From: Porticoccaceae bacterium
GTDB lineage: Bacteria > Pseudomonadota > Gammaproteobacteria > Pseudomonadales > Porticoccaceae
Direction of reading: 5' to 3'
DNA: 64,000 nt
Assembly: GCA_018654575.1 (NCBI GenBank)
Contig: JABILI010000003.1
Location: forward strand, 1 to 64,000
Shown here: piece by piece, positions 36,789-46,907 of the stretch
Position numbering within the stretch: the first letter of the stretch is position 1
Layout: every line of letters begins with the position of its first letter
Program-made: the position numbers and the translations under genes
Notes under the pieces: generated by a model
Databases searched by the model: none
What the model was told of the DNA's origin: nothing
The model's input: only the letters and a program-made list of their open reading frames with translations

Positions 36789-38662
36789 GAGTCGCCTAAT
36801 TTTTTCTTAAAGAAGTCTTTTAAAGCGTTTTGGATTGAGTCGCCATTAATGGGCGCTCCATTGTTGGGTGTTGTGAGATACTTTTCACCGAGTTGCTGTA
36901 TTAGGGTGTTTTTCAATAATCGACCAATGGCTTTCTGATCTGGGGCGCAGTTAGATTGTATTGAGCGCTTGTTAGCGCCGAAGCTACCCTTACAAGAAAA
37001 CGGAATAACTTGATTTTGTAACCGCTTGTTAACCGAACACCCGTTATTACTGCTAGTAGCGCTTGTCAGTATAGCTTTGGCGTTTAGAATGTAGCTTTGT
37101 TCCACCATCTGAATCTGACTTTGGCCGGTAATTTTTAGGTTGCCAGTGCCGGTTGTCATATTAGTTAGCATAATTTTTCCGTTAGTAAACCCTAGGACAC
37201 CGTCAATATCATTTAGCTGTGTTCCTTCAGGCCATTGTTGAGGTGAATTGCTGCCGCTACCTAATAAGGCAGTGGCCTGGCAAATAGTTTCCTCGATGTT
37301 TACTCCGCTATAGAAGGGCGTTACCACCTTAAATTGACCATTACCTACCAGAGAATTTTGAATCTCATAAATATTTGTGCCAGAACCTTCCAACGACGTG
37401 TCCATATTAAAATAGCCAGTTAAGTCTTGAGTGTCTGACAGGGCTTGGAACGCCTGAGCTAGATCAATATCGTAAATCGCGGATTCCAGATTGAAGCGCG
37501 GGGTGGAGGTACTTAGGTCAAGCGTTGCAACAGCATTAACGTTACCACCAAATAGATCGGCATTAAAGGAGGTGAGCTCTAGCACCTTAAGATAACCGGA
37601 TGCATTGGCATAGACATTATTAACGACGAAGGAATCCAACTGAATACTATTGATGGCCAGTTCTATATTGCTTTCTCCGCGCCACAAGATAAATGGTATA
37701 GCCAGAGGGGCAAAAATGGCCACTGGTGCTTGGTTAATGTCCTCAGGGTCTTGAGGCGATTTTGGCATATAGTCCGCTAAACTAAGGCTATCACCCTTGA
37801 GAGACATCGCCATCTTGTTAGTGCTTTGATCGGCGGTGATATCGATAGCAAATGTTTGTCCATCCAGCACCAGTTCATGCACATAGCGGGAGTAACCCCA
37901 AGGGTTAACATTGAACTCACTATTAAAACTAACCTCACTGAGAGCCTTGTCGCTGGACATTGAAGGCACCATAAAAATGGGCAGGCGCTTTTGAATTCTA
38001 GAAATCTGTTGTCGCAGGTTTATTGAAGAACTGGCTAGACTGCCTCTAACTTCTTGAGTCGTAAGATCAGCTTCAACGTTGCCTTTTAGAGTAACCTGAT
38101 CGGCTATAAACGTGAAGTTACGAGCCGCGATACGGCTTAACTTTTGGTCCTCAATATTAACTTGAGCCGTGGTTCTAAGCGACAAGTTTAAGCCGTTTAG
38201 TGCTTGTGCCGATAGGTTGATCTGGAAGTCATTACCGTTAAGCGAAAGATCATTAATGTTCAATTCTATCTGGTCAAACTGAACTGGCACGAGAGTATTA
38301 GGGGAATATTGCAGGGTCCCCTTTGCAAGGCTGATTGAATCAATAGGCAGGTTTGTTTCGCTGATATTGCCACCTAACAATGCCAGCCACCCTAAAGTGA
38401 TGTCTAATTTGGGTATTTGGCCTACGATACTTTGGCCGTCTGAGAACTTAATGTTCTCAACAGTAATACCTAGTTTTGGGAAAACGTTAAGTACCAAATT
38501 GTCCTCAATGGACAAGGTAATACCATTTTTGTTGGCAGCATTCTCGATGTCAGATTTATAGTCGTTGGGGTCAACTAAGCTGTTTAACGCCAGCGTTAAC
38601 AAGGCAGCCACAGCAGCCACTGTCAGGCCAGTGGCCAATAACCATTTAGTCAGTTTAGACAA
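36785..38662 (-). CDS. AsmA family protein
   Basis: A 625-residue envelope protein with an N-terminal membrane anchor (about 6-26). A chorein-like repeated beta-groove region follows, whose relatives (AsmA, TamB, YhdP) are implicated in moving phospholipids to the outer membrane. Family marks are LNSLVDPNDYKSDIENAANKNGITLSIEDNLVLNVFPKLGI near the N-terminus and the AsmA C-terminal block DLTGYFNMDTSLEGSG...GNGQFKVVTPFYSGVNIEETICQA...NDIDGVLGFTNGKIMLTNM. The start is TTG at 38662, 9 bases after GGAG. Overlaps mutY. Confidence 0.88.
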   Translation of the reverse strand: MSKLTKWLLATGLTVAAVAALLTLALNSLVDPNDYKSDIENAANKNGITLSIEDNLVLNVFPKLGITVENIKFSDGQSIVGQIPKLDITLGWLALLGGNISETNLPIDSISLAKGTLQYSPNTLVPVQFDQIELNINDLSLNGNDFQINLSAQALNGLNLSLRTTAQVNIEDQKLSRIAARNFTFIADQVTLKGNVEADLTTQEVRGSLASSSINLRQQISRIQKRLPIFMVPSMSSDKALSEVSFNSEFNVNPWGYSRYVHELVLDGQTFAIDITADQSTNKMAMSLKGDSLSLADYMPKSPQDPEDINQAPVAIFAPLAIPFILWRGESNIELAINSIQLDSFVVNNVYANASGYLKVLELTSFNADLFGGNVNAVATLDLSTSTPRFNLESAIYDIDLAQAFQALSDTQDLTGYFNMDTSLEGSGTNIYEIQNSLVGNGQFKVVTPFYSGVNIEETICQATALLGSGSNSPQQWPEGTQLNDIDGVLGFTNGKIMLTNMTTGTGNLKITGQSQIQMVEQSYILNAKAILTSATSSNNGCSVNKRLQNQVIPFSCKGSFGANKRSIQSNCAPDQKAIGRLLKNTLIQQLGEKYLTTPNNGAPINGDSIQNALKDFFKKKLGDS

Positions 38663-38845
38663 GCTAGATCACTCCATACAGTGGCATTTTAAACCACAAT
38701 AAATACAGGCGGTATGGTACCTTAATGCGATGTTTGTGTCCTGAGTGCTAATTAGTCTAGTAGCCCTAAAAGCTACTAATGGGTCGAAAAAATAGGTTAC
38801 TTTCAGGTATACTGCGCGCCTTGAAACATCAAACTGGAGAATTAG

Positions 38846-39439
38846 ATGACTCAGCGTACTGCTACTGTGACACGCAATACACTGGAATCACAGATTACCA
38901 TTAGTGTTAATTTGGATGGCACAGGCAAGGCGAATCTTGAAACACCAGTGCCATTTTTAAATCACATGCTCGATCAAATTGCTCGGCATGGTTTGGTTGA
39001 TCTTGATATCCAAGCTACCGGTGATACTCACATTGATGATCATCACACGGTAGAAGATATTGGCATTACTTTGGGTATGGCGATTGCCGAGGCCATTGGC
39101 GATAAAAAGGGGTTAACACGTTATGGGCACGCTTATGTCCCTTTAGACGAAGCCTTATCGAGAGTTGTCTTGGATTTCTCAGGCCGTCCCGGTCTAATTA
39201 TGAAAGCAGATTTTGTGCGTAGCCAAGTCGGCGGTTTCGATGTTGATTTAACCCGTGAATTTTTCCAAGGGTTTGTCAATCATGCCCTAGTTACCCTACA
39301 CATCGACAACCTCGGGGGCGCCAATGCTCACCATCAGGTTGAAACTATATTCAAGGCCTTTGGTCGGGCTATCCGTATGGCTGCCTCTGTGGATGAGCGT
39401 ATGGCGGGGGTTTTGCCGTCTACCAAGGGGCACCTATAG
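38846..39439 (+). CDS. hisB: Imidazoleglycerol-phosphate dehydratase
   Basis: Sixth step of histidine synthesis. The 197-residue monofunctional form (no phosphatase domain) carries the metal-ligand motifs [44 protein letters not shown] and [21 protein letters not shown] sequence at 38808-38813 about 32 bp upstream may be the -10 of its promoter. It starts a short his operon with hisH, but hisA and hisF do not follow. Confidence 0.96.
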   Translation: MTQRTATVTRNTLESQITISVNLDGTGKANLETPVPFLNHMLDQIARHGLVDLDIQATGDTHIDDHHTVEDIGITLGMAIAEAIGDKKGLTRYGHAYVPLDEALSRVVLDFSGRPGLIMKADFVRSQVGGFDVDLTREFFQGFVNHALVTLHIDNLGGANAHHQVETIFKAFGRAIRMAASVDERMAGVLPSTKGHL

Positions 39440-39485
39440 CTAACGGCTTACGGATGTTTACTGTAATCACGGTGTTGAGACACTT

Positions 39486-40136
39486 ATGAGCACTTCGTCT
39501 AACCATATCGCTGTCATTGACTACGGAATGGGCAATCTTCATTCCGTTGCCAAAGCCCTAGAGCACGTGTGCCCCAAAGCATTGGTGTCTGTGACATCAG
39601 ACGCTAAAGTAGTATCCAGAGCTGATAGGGTGGTGTTTCCAGGTGTCGGCGCAATTCGTGACTGTATGTCTGAGATACAACGGCTCAAGGTTGGTGATGT
39701 CGTCAGCGAGGCAGCTAAAGAGAAACCAGTGTTAGGAATCTGCGTAGGAATGCAGGCATTGCTGCAGCATAGTGAGGAAAACAAAGGCGTTGATTGTCTT
39801 GGGTTATTGCCAGGCAACGTTAAGTTCTTCGGTCAGAATCATCAAGATACTCAAGGCGATAGACTTAAGGTGCCGCACATGGGATGGAATAATGTGCAAC
39901 AAACCATCGATCATCCTCTTTGGCAGGACATAAAGCAGGGTAGTCAATTTTATTTCGTACACAGCTACTATGCAGCCTTAGCTGACAATCCTCACGTAGC
40001 GGGGACCTGCGCTTACGGTGTGGACTTTGCCGCGGCTTTAAGTCTCAATAATTTGTTTGCCGTGCAGTTTCATCCTGAAAAAAGCGCTGACGTGGGCTTA
40101 CAACTGTTACGAAATTTTGTTAACTGGACCGTCTAA
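39486..40136 (+). CDS. hisH: Imidazole glycerol phosphate synthase, glutamine amidotransferase subunit
   Basis: Supplies ammonia to HisF. The 216 residues hold the class I amidotransferase motifs: [18 protein letters not shown] (oxyanion strand), the nucleophile Cys in [12 protein letters not shown], and the His-Glu pair in [16 protein letters not shown] also fits. Its partner hisF is not encoded downstream, so it must lie elsewhere in the genome. Confidence 0.96.
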   Translation: MSTSSNHIAVIDYGMGNLHSVAKALEHVCPKALVSVTSDAKVVSRADRVVFPGVGAIRDCMSEIQRLKVGDVVSEAAKEKPVLGICVGMQALLQHSEENKGVDCLGLLPGNVKFFGQNHQDTQGDRLKVPHMGWNNVQQTIDHPLWQDIKQGSQFYFVHSYYAALADNPHVAGTCAYGVDFAAALSLNNLFAVQFHPEKSADVGLQLLRNFVNWTV

Positions 40137-40213
40137 GACCTAAAGATCGGCAGTTGATATCTCATCCTCAGGGCTTTACGCTAGCCCCCCAAAAACAAGC
40201 TTGAACAATAACC

Positions 40214-40525
40214 ATGTCGACACAACCTTTAAACGAAAAAGATGCCTTAGAGCAGCGACTAAATACAGAGACGGCCAAGATCAATTGGCATGAGTTGCAA
40301 AAGCACTATGCTGCGGGCAATGTATTGGCAGTTGCTGAAACCGCAGACTTAATTAAGGTAGCTGTGGCTTTTCATCAAGACGATACCACTAAAGTACAGG
40401 CTTGGTTGGCTGACAAGACACTATTCGAAATTAATGACGAGCAAGCGCTAGACTGGTATGAGAGTAAAACTGAACACTGGGCGGTGGTAATTCCGCCCTT
40501 TGTTTTAGTGCAAAAATCAACATAA
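40214..40525 (+). CDS. DUF2288 family protein
   Basis: A 103-residue soluble protein of unknown function. It matches the DUF2288 pattern: LNTETAKINWHELQKHYAAGNVLAVA near the N-terminus, LIKVAVAFHQDDTTKVQAWL in the middle, and WYESKTEHWAVVIPPFVLVQ at the end. Highly conserved Trp residues and the final PPFVLVQ are all present. It follows hisH after 77 bp, where hisA would normally be. Confidence 0.85.
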   Translation: MSTQPLNEKDALEQRLNTETAKINWHELQKHYAAGNVLAVAETADLIKVAVAFHQDDTTKVQAWLADKTLFEINDEQALDWYESKTEHWAVVIPPFVLVQKST

Positions 40526-40545
40526 TAGGGAGCATAGGAAAAATT

Positions 40546-41319
40546 ATGAATCTACAAGATAAAGTGGCAGTAGTGACCGGAGGAGCCTCTGGCCTTGGAC
40601 GTGCAGCGACTCAGTTGCTCGTCGATGCCGGCGCGCAGGTCGTGATATTCGACATGAACGCGAGTGCCGGACAGCAGGCGGTTACCGAGTTGGGTGCTAA
40701 GTCTGCACGATACATGCAGCTTGACGTATCAAATGGGCCTGACGTTGAGAGTGCCTTTAAGGCAATTCTGGCAGATCTTGGTCGAGTTGATGTCTGTATT
40801 AATTGTGCGGGTATTGGTATTGCGGCCAAGACCGTCAATCGTGAAGGACAGCCCCACGACCTTGATTTGTATCGCAAAGTCATTTAGGTCAATTTAATCG
40901 GTACTTTTAATGTGTCCCGCTGCGCTGCCGCTGCTATGTCGAAAAATGAGCCAGACGAGAAAACCGAACGTGGCGTTATCGTGAACACGGCTTCTATTGC
41001 CGCATTCGATGGCCAGATGGGTCAGGTCGCATACTCTGCAACTAAAGGTGGCATCGTTGGTATGACTTTACCCATGGCTAGAGACTTGTCTAAATCGGGT
41101 ATTCGCGTCAATACCATCGCGCCTGGCGTCATGGCGACACCGCTTATGTTAGCGGCCCCAAAAAATGTTCAAGACGGCATTGTTGCCAATATTCCTTTTC
41201 CACAGCGCTTGGGTGCACCTTCTGAGTTTGGTCAGTTGGTCGTCCACATTATTGAAAACAGCTACCTGAACGGTGAGACTATCCGCCTAGATGGTGGTGT
41301 AAGAATGCAACCACGCTAG
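40546..41319 (+). pseudogene. Short-chain dehydrogenase (3-hydroxyacyl-CoA type), interrupted by one in-frame TAG
   Basis: A 257-codon SDR frame that is complete apart from TAG at 40885-40887. The first part has the cofactor motif VTGGASGLGRAA (TGxxxGxG), FDMN, LDVS and INCAGIG (NxAG). After the stop the same frame continues [15 protein letters not shown], the catalytic Ser in [12 protein letters not shown] and the YxxxK site in [23 protein letters not shown] and [11 protein letters not shown] follow. It resembles 3-hydroxy-2-methylbutyryl-CoA dehydrogenases (HSD10 type). The stop falls where relatives have a polar residue, one base from CAG or GAG. Could be a recent mutation, a sequencing error or a read-through site. 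Confidence 0.85.
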
Positions 41320-41322
41320 ACA

Positions 41323-42423
41323 TTATTGCTTTTCGTGCAGCCACTGAATAACGTCTTGGTGGTTGCCGCGAAAGGCAATACGTTGTTTGCGCTTATCTAA
41401 TTGATAAAGATACATGGGGTCATAATAGTCGGCAGTAATGGCTTCTAGCCAGCCGCGATGACTGGCAAACTGATCATTATGCTGATGTTTAATCGCGCCC
41501 TCCATGAGAGAGAGTATTTTTTTAGTGCGCTGACCACCAAGCCGTTTTTGTACGCGCAACAGACTATCAACTAAGTAATCAGCAAAGGCTTGCTCGCCAT
41601 TTTCTGAATGGTAGGCCATGGTTTGTTGATATCGTTCTACAACATATTCCTGCCAAAGTTTATCAATGCGTTCTTCAAAAGGTAGCTCAATGACCGCCAT
41701 AGGGCTCTCTGCCATAGCAATGGTTAGAGGCTGCAAAATGTGGCGACCACCAATATTACGGCTCTCGTCTTCCAAAATAATACGACGTCCAGGATATTTA
41801 TGTTGAACCTGCATTAGGTCCAGTATTATTTGGTTTTCAAAATCAATTTGGGCGGGCTGTTCATCTAAGGGCCGGCCAAAACTAGAACCCTTATGATTGG
41901 CCGCACCTTCCAAATCGACACTGGTGGCCAAGGTTTTTATAATGTCTGTTTTCCCCGTACCCGTCATACCAGACAGCAGAGCAAAGCTTTGTGTTTCACA
42001 AGAGTCGGCCAAATACTGCAACATAAATTGTCGCAGTGACTTGTAGCCACCCTCGACCCGTGGGCAGCTAATACCAACATCGTCTAACCACTGCTGGCTT
42101 AACTGAGAGCGCAACCCGCCGCGGGCACAATACAACACTGCCGTTGGGGCAGTCACAAAAAATGTCCGCCAAGCATCAACACGCGCCTCTTTGCTCGAGC
42201 CACAGACTAGCTCGTGGCCTAGCGCTATGGCCTCTTTCTGACCCTGCTCTTTGTAGCAAATACCCACCTGATGACGTTCATCATCGGTCATCAAAGGCAA
42301 ATTAGTGGCAAAGGGTAGGGCACCGGTTTGGCTTTCAATGGGCGCGCGGACGTCAATCATTGGCACGCCCTCTAACAGTAAATTCAGATAATCATTAGTT
42401 GATGGCAGTGCGTCCTTACTCAA
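41323..42423 (-). CDS. mnmH: tRNA 2-selenouridine synthase
   Basis: Converts 2-thiouridine to 2-selenouridine (through a geranylated intermediate) at tRNA wobble positions using selenophosphate. The 366 residues combine an N-terminal rhodanese domain ([33 protein letters not shown], catalytic Cys in [11 protein letters not shown]) with a P-loop domain ([13 protein letters not shown]). [11 protein letters not shown] and [10 protein letters not shown] also fit. The start is TTG at 42423, overlapping the selD TGA (TTGA). The partner selD supplies its substrate. Confidence 0.95.
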   Translation of the reverse strand: MSKDALPSTNDYLNLLLEGVPMIDVRAPIESQTGALPFATNLPLMTDDERHQVGICYKEQGQKEAIALGHELVCGSSKEARVDAWRTFFVTAPTAVLYCARGGLRSQLSQQWLDDVGISCPRVEGGYKSLRQFMLQYLADSCETQSFALLSGMTGTGKTDIIKTLATSVDLEGAANHKGSSFGRPLDEQPAQIDFENQIILDLMQVQHKYPGRRIILEDESRNIGGRHILQPLTIAMAESPMAVIELPFEERIDKLWQEYVVERYQQTMAYHSENGEQAFADYLVDSLLRVQKRLGGQRTKKILSLMEGAIKHQHNDQFASHRGWLEAITADYYDPMYLYQLDKRKQRIAFRGNHQDVIQWLHEKQ

Positions 42424-43466
42424 GCCATCACCTCAATAGTAGGTTGGTTAGGGTCATAATCCGCCAGTGTACCAATCGGCTGACAATAACAGCCTGTCTG
42501 TTGCAAAAGGCTAGCCACGTCGCCTGCCGCCGCTGGGTTGACTGAAATCAGTAGGCCGCCGCTAGTCTGTGGATCACACAGCAACGCTTGGTGCTCAACA
42601 CTAATCGGACTAATATGTTGCGCAATGCTCTGCCAATTGCGTTGGCTGCCGCCGGGCACACAACCCACCGCAATGTAGTCTGTGACAGCGGCGTCTAATA
42701 CCGGCACTGCAGATACATTAATTGAGGCACTAAGATCACTACCCTGGCAGACTTCTAAAAGGTGGCCAAGCAGACCAAAGCCGGTGACATCAGTCATGGC
42801 GCTAACACCCGGCACGGCACCCAAAATAGCGCCAACGGTATTCAGCCGCATCATATTCTCCACTGCCAAACGGCTGTGTTGAGGTTTTAGCTTACCCTGC
42901 TTTTCAGCAGTGGTTAGAACGCCCACACCAATGGGTTTGGTTAAAAATAGTTTATCGCCACTGTGTGCAGTGCTGTTTTGTTTAAGGTTACACAAATCAA
43001 CTTTGCCGGTGACGGCCAAACCAAAAATGGGTTCTTGGGTATCAATGGAGTGGCCACCCGCAAGATGAATGCCAGCATCTTTACAGGCATGGCGGCCGCC
43101 TTCCAAAACCTGTTGTGCCACCTCAGGACCCAATTTATCAACGGGCCAACCGAGTATTGCGATCGCCATCATGGGGGTGCCGCCCATGGCATAGATATCA
43201 CTAATCGCATTGGCTGCAGCAACACAGCCAAACTCAAAAGCATCATCCACAATCGGCATAAAAAAGTCAGTGGTGCTAATTATCCCAGAGCCATCACCCA
43301 GGTCATAAACCGCAGCATCGTCCTTAGTGCTGTTACCCACCAGCAAGTTATCATCCTGTGGTGCAACAAAGTCCGTCTTTAAGAACTCCTCAAGAACGCT
43401 TGGGGCAATTTTGCAACCGCAGCCAGCGCCATGGCTAAATTGGGTAAGTCTAATTTTAGAGGTCAT
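42420..43466 (-). CDS. selD: Selenide, water dikinase (selenophosphate synthetase)
   Basis: Makes selenophosphate from selenide and ATP. The 348 residues start with the active-site [13 protein letters not shown], where the first Cys is catalytic (Cys form, not Sec). [52 protein letters not shown] and [13 protein letters not shown] also match. Pairing with mnmH and the lack of selA/selB nearby suggest selenium is used at least for tRNA modification here. Confidence 0.97.
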   Translation of the reverse strand: MTSKIRLTQFSHGAGCGCKIAPSVLEEFLKTDFVAPQDDNLLVGNSTKDDAAVYDLGDGSGIISTTDFFMPIVDDAFEFGCVAAANAISDIYAMGGTPMMAIAILGWPVDKLGPEVAQQVLEGGRHACKDAGIHLAGGHSIDTQEPIFGLAVTGKVDLCNLKQNSTAHSGDKLFLTKPIGVGVLTTAEKQGKLKPQHSRLAVENMMRLNTVGAILGAVPGVSAMTDVTGFGLLGHLLEVCQGSDLSASINVSAVPVLDAAVTDYIAVGCVPGGSQRNWQSIAQHISPISVEHQALLCDPQTSGGLLISVNPAAAGDVASLLQQTGCYCQPIGTLADYDPNQPTIEVMA

Positions 43467-43520
43467 TTCATGTCGCTATTGGTTGACGATTTCACAGGGT
43501 ACTTGGTTTGTTGGGTGAGG

Positions 43521-44525
43521 TCATGAGTTTTGCTTGCAATATTCTCGTGGTGGCAGCCCCGTCCAATGCTTAAAGGCTCGAGTAAAAGAGCGAGATTCAC
43601 TAAATCCAACGGCTTCAGAGACTTTTTCAACGGATAATTTTTCGTGAATTAATTTATGTATCGCGACTTCTCTGCGCAAATTATCTTTTATTTTTTGATA
43701 ACTCGTCGCGCTCTCTTTTAGTCGGCGATGCAGAGTTTGAGGGCTCATTCCGAGTTCCTGCGCCAATGTATGAATACTGGCAAAAACTAAGCGATCGGGG
43801 TGTCTCTGGGTAATAATGCGTTCTATTTGCGCCTCTAAAATAGTGTCGGAACCTGGGATGGTCATAACATCTGCCGGGGCATTTTCTACATAGTTAGCCA
43901 ATTCTTGATCTGATCTTACCAGCGGTTTATCCAGGTAGTGACGATCAAAAATGAGGCGATTGGAAAAGCTATTAAAATGCAGTTCAGAGGGAAACATGAT
44001 CTGCAACTCATCTCTATGGTGTGGTGGGCTAAAGGTGAAATGCGTTTCCCGTAATCTGATCGGCTCACCAATATACCAACTAGGGAACCTATGCCAGATG
44101 ACTAGCCAAAACTCTGTCATAAAATTATCGGGGTCTAGATGGGGCTTATCCATGTTGAAGCCCAGTATTGCGTTTTCGTCTGATTCAGTTAACTGCATGG
44201 GGATATCGCTGCTGATTAAATTATAAAAATCAACAGCTTTCCCCAATAGCTCACCCAGGGTTGCGCAACGGCTAACCAATTCTCCCATAGTAGCGAATAA
44301 CCCGACCTTACAGCCATGCTGAGTAAAACCCATAAACTCGTCATCTAGACGCTCTTGGACACCTTTGAATAGGCGAGCCACCTGCTCGGTATGCACACGT
44401 TGCCCCTCTCGTATTAGGACCTTTGGGTTGATCCCTGCGCGCTCCAAAATTGGGCGCTGTGCAAGGCGATGCTCACGGATCCCATGTAGGCAGGCAACAA
44501 CATGATGCTGGCAAATAGTGGCCAT
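43521..44525 (-). CDS. AraC-family transcriptional regulator (PF12625 type)
   Basis: A 334-residue regulator with the N-terminal arabinose-binding-like domain of the OruR/ArgR-type AraC proteins (about 10-195). A C-terminal double helix-turn-helix follows (about 235-330: IHTLAQELGMSPQTLHRRLKESATSYQKIKDNLRRE and VEKVSEAVGFSESRSFTRAFKHWTGLPPREY). It is divergent from the methylmalonyl-CoA mutase operon across a 223-bp region with a repeated TGTGAGTTT, so it is the likely regulator of that operon. The effector is unknown; a propionate-derived metabolite is only a guess. Confidence 0.88.
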   Translation of the reverse strand: MATICQHHVVACLHGIREHRLAQRPILERAGINPKVLIREGQRVHTEQVARLFKGVQERLDDEFMGFTQHGCKVGLFATMGELVSRCATLGELLGKAVDFYNLISSDIPMQLTESDENAILGFNMDKPHLDPDNFMTEFWLVIWHRFPSWYIGEPIRLRETHFTFSPPHHRDELQIMFPSELHFNSFSNRLIFDRHYLDKPLVRSDQELANYVENAPADVMTIPGSDTILEAQIERIITQRHPDRLVFASIHTLAQELGMSPQTLHRRLKESATSYQKIKDNLRREVAIHKLIHEKLSVEKVSEAVGFSESRSFTRAFKHWTGLPPREYCKQNS

Positions 44526-44568
44526 ATAAATAACCTAGTCGATTAGAACCGCCTAAAAACAAATAAAT

Positions 44569-44639
44569 TGTGAGTTTAATTCCATATTATTACAGAAAAT
44601 CGCTAAAATACCTAACTATTTGGCAATAAATGTGAGTTT
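44569..44639. promoter_or_regulatory. Direct repeat in the divergent araC-mutase control region
   Basis: The nonamer TGTGAGTTT occurs at 44569-44577 and again at 44631-44639, each preceded by AATAAA. The 62-bp offset is close to six helical turns. AraC-type regulators bind directly repeated half-sites, so these may be its operators. Confidence 0.4.
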
Positions 44640-44748
44640 TTGTGTTGTAAATAGACCTACTATTTATCTCTGGGCTACGGCATAGTGCAGTTTAGAAAAT
44701 TTACTGCAATCTAGCGGTAAGCGATAGATTTAAAGGGCGGACAGAGCA

Positions 44749-46884
44749 ATGACCGATAAAAAAGATCCTACAGTCAGAGAGTGGGAAAATTTAGTCGAAA
44801 AAGAGACCAAAGGTCGCTCGGCTGATGACATGATTTGGCAGACCCCAGAAGGCATAAAGGTTAAACCCCTTTATACAGCTGAAGATACCGCTGCCCTTGC
44901 CCATATGGATAATTTACCAGGTTTTGCGCCTTATAAGCGTGGCCCTAAGGCCACCATGTATGCCGGGCGGCCTTGGACTGTTCGTCAATATGCTGGGTTT
45001 TCCACGGCAGAAGAATCTAATGTTTTTTATCGAAAAAACCTAGCGGCTGGACAGCAGGGCTTGTCGGTGGCTTTTGATCTAGCTACTCATCGTGGATATG
45101 ACTCTGATCATCCTCGCGTGGAGGGCGACGTGGGTAAAGCTGGCGTTGCTATTGATTCTGTTGAAGATATGAAAATACTCTTCGATAGTATTCCGCTTGA
45201 TAAGGTATCTGTGTCCATGACAATGAATGGCGCAGTGCTGCCAGTGATGGCAAGCTTTATCGTTGCGGCTCAGGAGCAGGGGGTTGCCCCTGAACAGCTC
45301 GGCGGCACCTTGCAGAATGATATTCTGAAAGAGTTTATGGTACGCAATACCTACATCTACCCACCCGAACCCTCCATGCGAGTCGTATCCGACATCATCA
45401 GTTACAGCGCTGAATTTATGCCTAAGTTCAACTCTATTTCTATTTCTGGTTACCATATGCAAGAGGCCGGTGCGACTAATGTCCAAGAGTTGGCTTATAC
45501 GATTGCCGATGGCATTGAATATGTGCGTACCGCGATTGATAACGGTATGGATGTGGACAAATTTGCGCCACGGCTTTCCTTTTTCTTTGCTATTGGTATG
45601 AATTTCTTTATGGAAATTGCCAAGCTTAGGGCAGCTCGTATTTTGTGGGCAACCTTAATGGAGGAGAAGTTCTCACCGAAAGATCAGCGCTCATTAATGC
45701 TGCGTACCCACTGCCAAACATCTGGCGTCAGTTTAACCAGTAAAGACCCTTACAATAATATTATGCGCACCACGATTGAGGGCATGTCTGCAGTCTTGGG
45801 TGGTACTCAGTCGTTGCATACCAACTCTTTTGATGAAGCGCTTGGCTTACCCACTGAGTTTGCCGCACGTATCGCTCGAAATACGCAATTAGTGATTCAA
45901 GAAGAAACGGGCATCACCAATGTGGTCGATCCACTAGCGGGTTCTTATTATATTGAAAGCCTTACTGATGAATTAGTCCAAGCGGCTCTTGTTCTTATCA
46001 ATGAAGTCGAAGACCTGGGCGGTATGACCAAGGCGGTTGAGTCGGGGATGCCTAAATTGCGCATCGAAGAGGCTGCGGCATTGCGTCAAGTGGCCATTGA
46101 TCGTGGAAATGAAGTGATTGTTGGGGTTAATAAGTATCAATTGAGTGAAGAGCCTGAGATTGATGTAAGGGATATCGATAATTCGTCAGTGCGCGCTGCC
46201 CAGATTGAGCGACTTAATCGTTTGCGCGCCGATCGAGATTTGACGGCCTGCAATGCTAGACTCGCTGCGCTGACAGAGTCGGCAAAAACGGGTAAGGGTA
46301 ATTTATTGGCCCTAGCCATTGAAGCGGCTAGAGAAAGGGCGACCGTTGGCGAAATAAGTGATGCTCTAGAGGCAGTCTGGGGTCGACACCGAGCCCAAAC
46401 TAGATCTATTAGTGGTGTTTATAGTTCTGCCTATGAAGGTGATGAGGGATTTATGAAAATCAAACAAAAAGTAGAGGACTTTGCCGAACTCCAGGGTCGA
46501 CGACCCAGAATGTTGGTGGTAAAAATGGGTCAAGATGGTCATGACCGAGGTGCCAAAGTGATAGCAACGGCCTTTGCCGATCTAGGATTTGATGTGGATG
46601 TTGGACCCATGTTTCAGACCCCAGAGGAAGCAGCTAGGCAAGCTATTGAAAATGATGTTCATGTAGTGGGGGTCTCATCTCAGGCGGCTGGGCATAAAAC
46701 CTTGGTTCCGCAAATGATAGAGTCGCTGAAAAGTCAGGGTGCAGGAGAAATTATAGTGATTTGTGGTGGTGTGATACCGCCCAAGGACTATGACGAACTG
46801 ACCGCGATTGGTGTGGCCGCTATCTTCGGTCCGGGAACCAATATTCCTGATGCAGCTGAGAAAGTGTTAGACCTTATTCAATAA
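44749..46884 (+). CDS. Methylmalonyl-CoA mutase, single-chain (ScpA/Sbm-like)
   Basis: Adenosylcobalamin-dependent interconversion of methylmalonyl-CoA and succinyl-CoA. At 711 residues it carries both domains on one chain. The CoA/active-site barrel (about 30-560) has [21 protein letters not shown] (active-site Tyr about 71), [16 protein letters not shown], and [10 protein letters not shown]-like TPI HCQTSG. The C-terminal B12 domain has the base-off DGHDRG motif with cobalt-ligating His598, then GVSSQAAGH and [10 protein letters not shown]. It is the first gene of a propionyl-CoA operon with pccB, pccA and meaB. The epimerase gene is not present. Confidence 0.96.
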   Translation: MTDKKDPTVREWENLVEKETKGRSADDMIWQTPEGIKVKPLYTAEDTAALAHMDNLPGFAPYKRGPKATMYAGRPWTVRQYAGFSTAEESNVFYRKNLAAGQQGLSVAFDLATHRGYDSDHPRVEGDVGKAGVAIDSVEDMKILFDSIPLDKVSVSMTMNGAVLPVMASFIVAAQEQGVAPEQLGGTLQNDILKEFMVRNTYIYPPEPSMRVVSDIISYSAEFMPKFNSISISGYHMQEAGATNVQELAYTIADGIEYVRTAIDNGMDVDKFAPRLSFFFAIGMNFFMEIAKLRAARILWATLMEEKFSPKDQRSLMLRTHCQTSGVSLTSKDPYNNIMRTTIEGMSAVLGGTQSLHTNSFDEALGLPTEFAARIARNTQLVIQEETGITNVVDPLAGSYYIESLTDELVQAALVLINEVEDLGGMTKAVESGMPKLRIEEAAALRQVAIDRGNEVIVGVNKYQLSEEPEIDVRDIDNSSVRAAQIERLNRLRADRDLTACNARLAALTESAKTGKGNLLALAIEAARERATVGEISDALEAVWGRHRAQTRSISGVYSSAYEGDEGFMKIKQKVEDFAELQGRRPRMLVVKMGQDGHDRGAKVIATAFADLGFDVDVGPMFQTPEEAARQAIENDVHVVGVSSQAAGHKTLVPQMIESLKSQGAGEIIVICGGVIPPKDYDELTAIGVAAIFGPGTNIPDAAEKVLDLIQ

Positions 46885-46907
46885 TTAACGTCTGCGAGGC
46901 AGAAAAA

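Noticed and set aside
40546-41319. Genome-wide amber recoding
   Set aside because: TAG is used as an ordinary stop by other intact genes such as eno, so one internal TAG does not indicate recoding.
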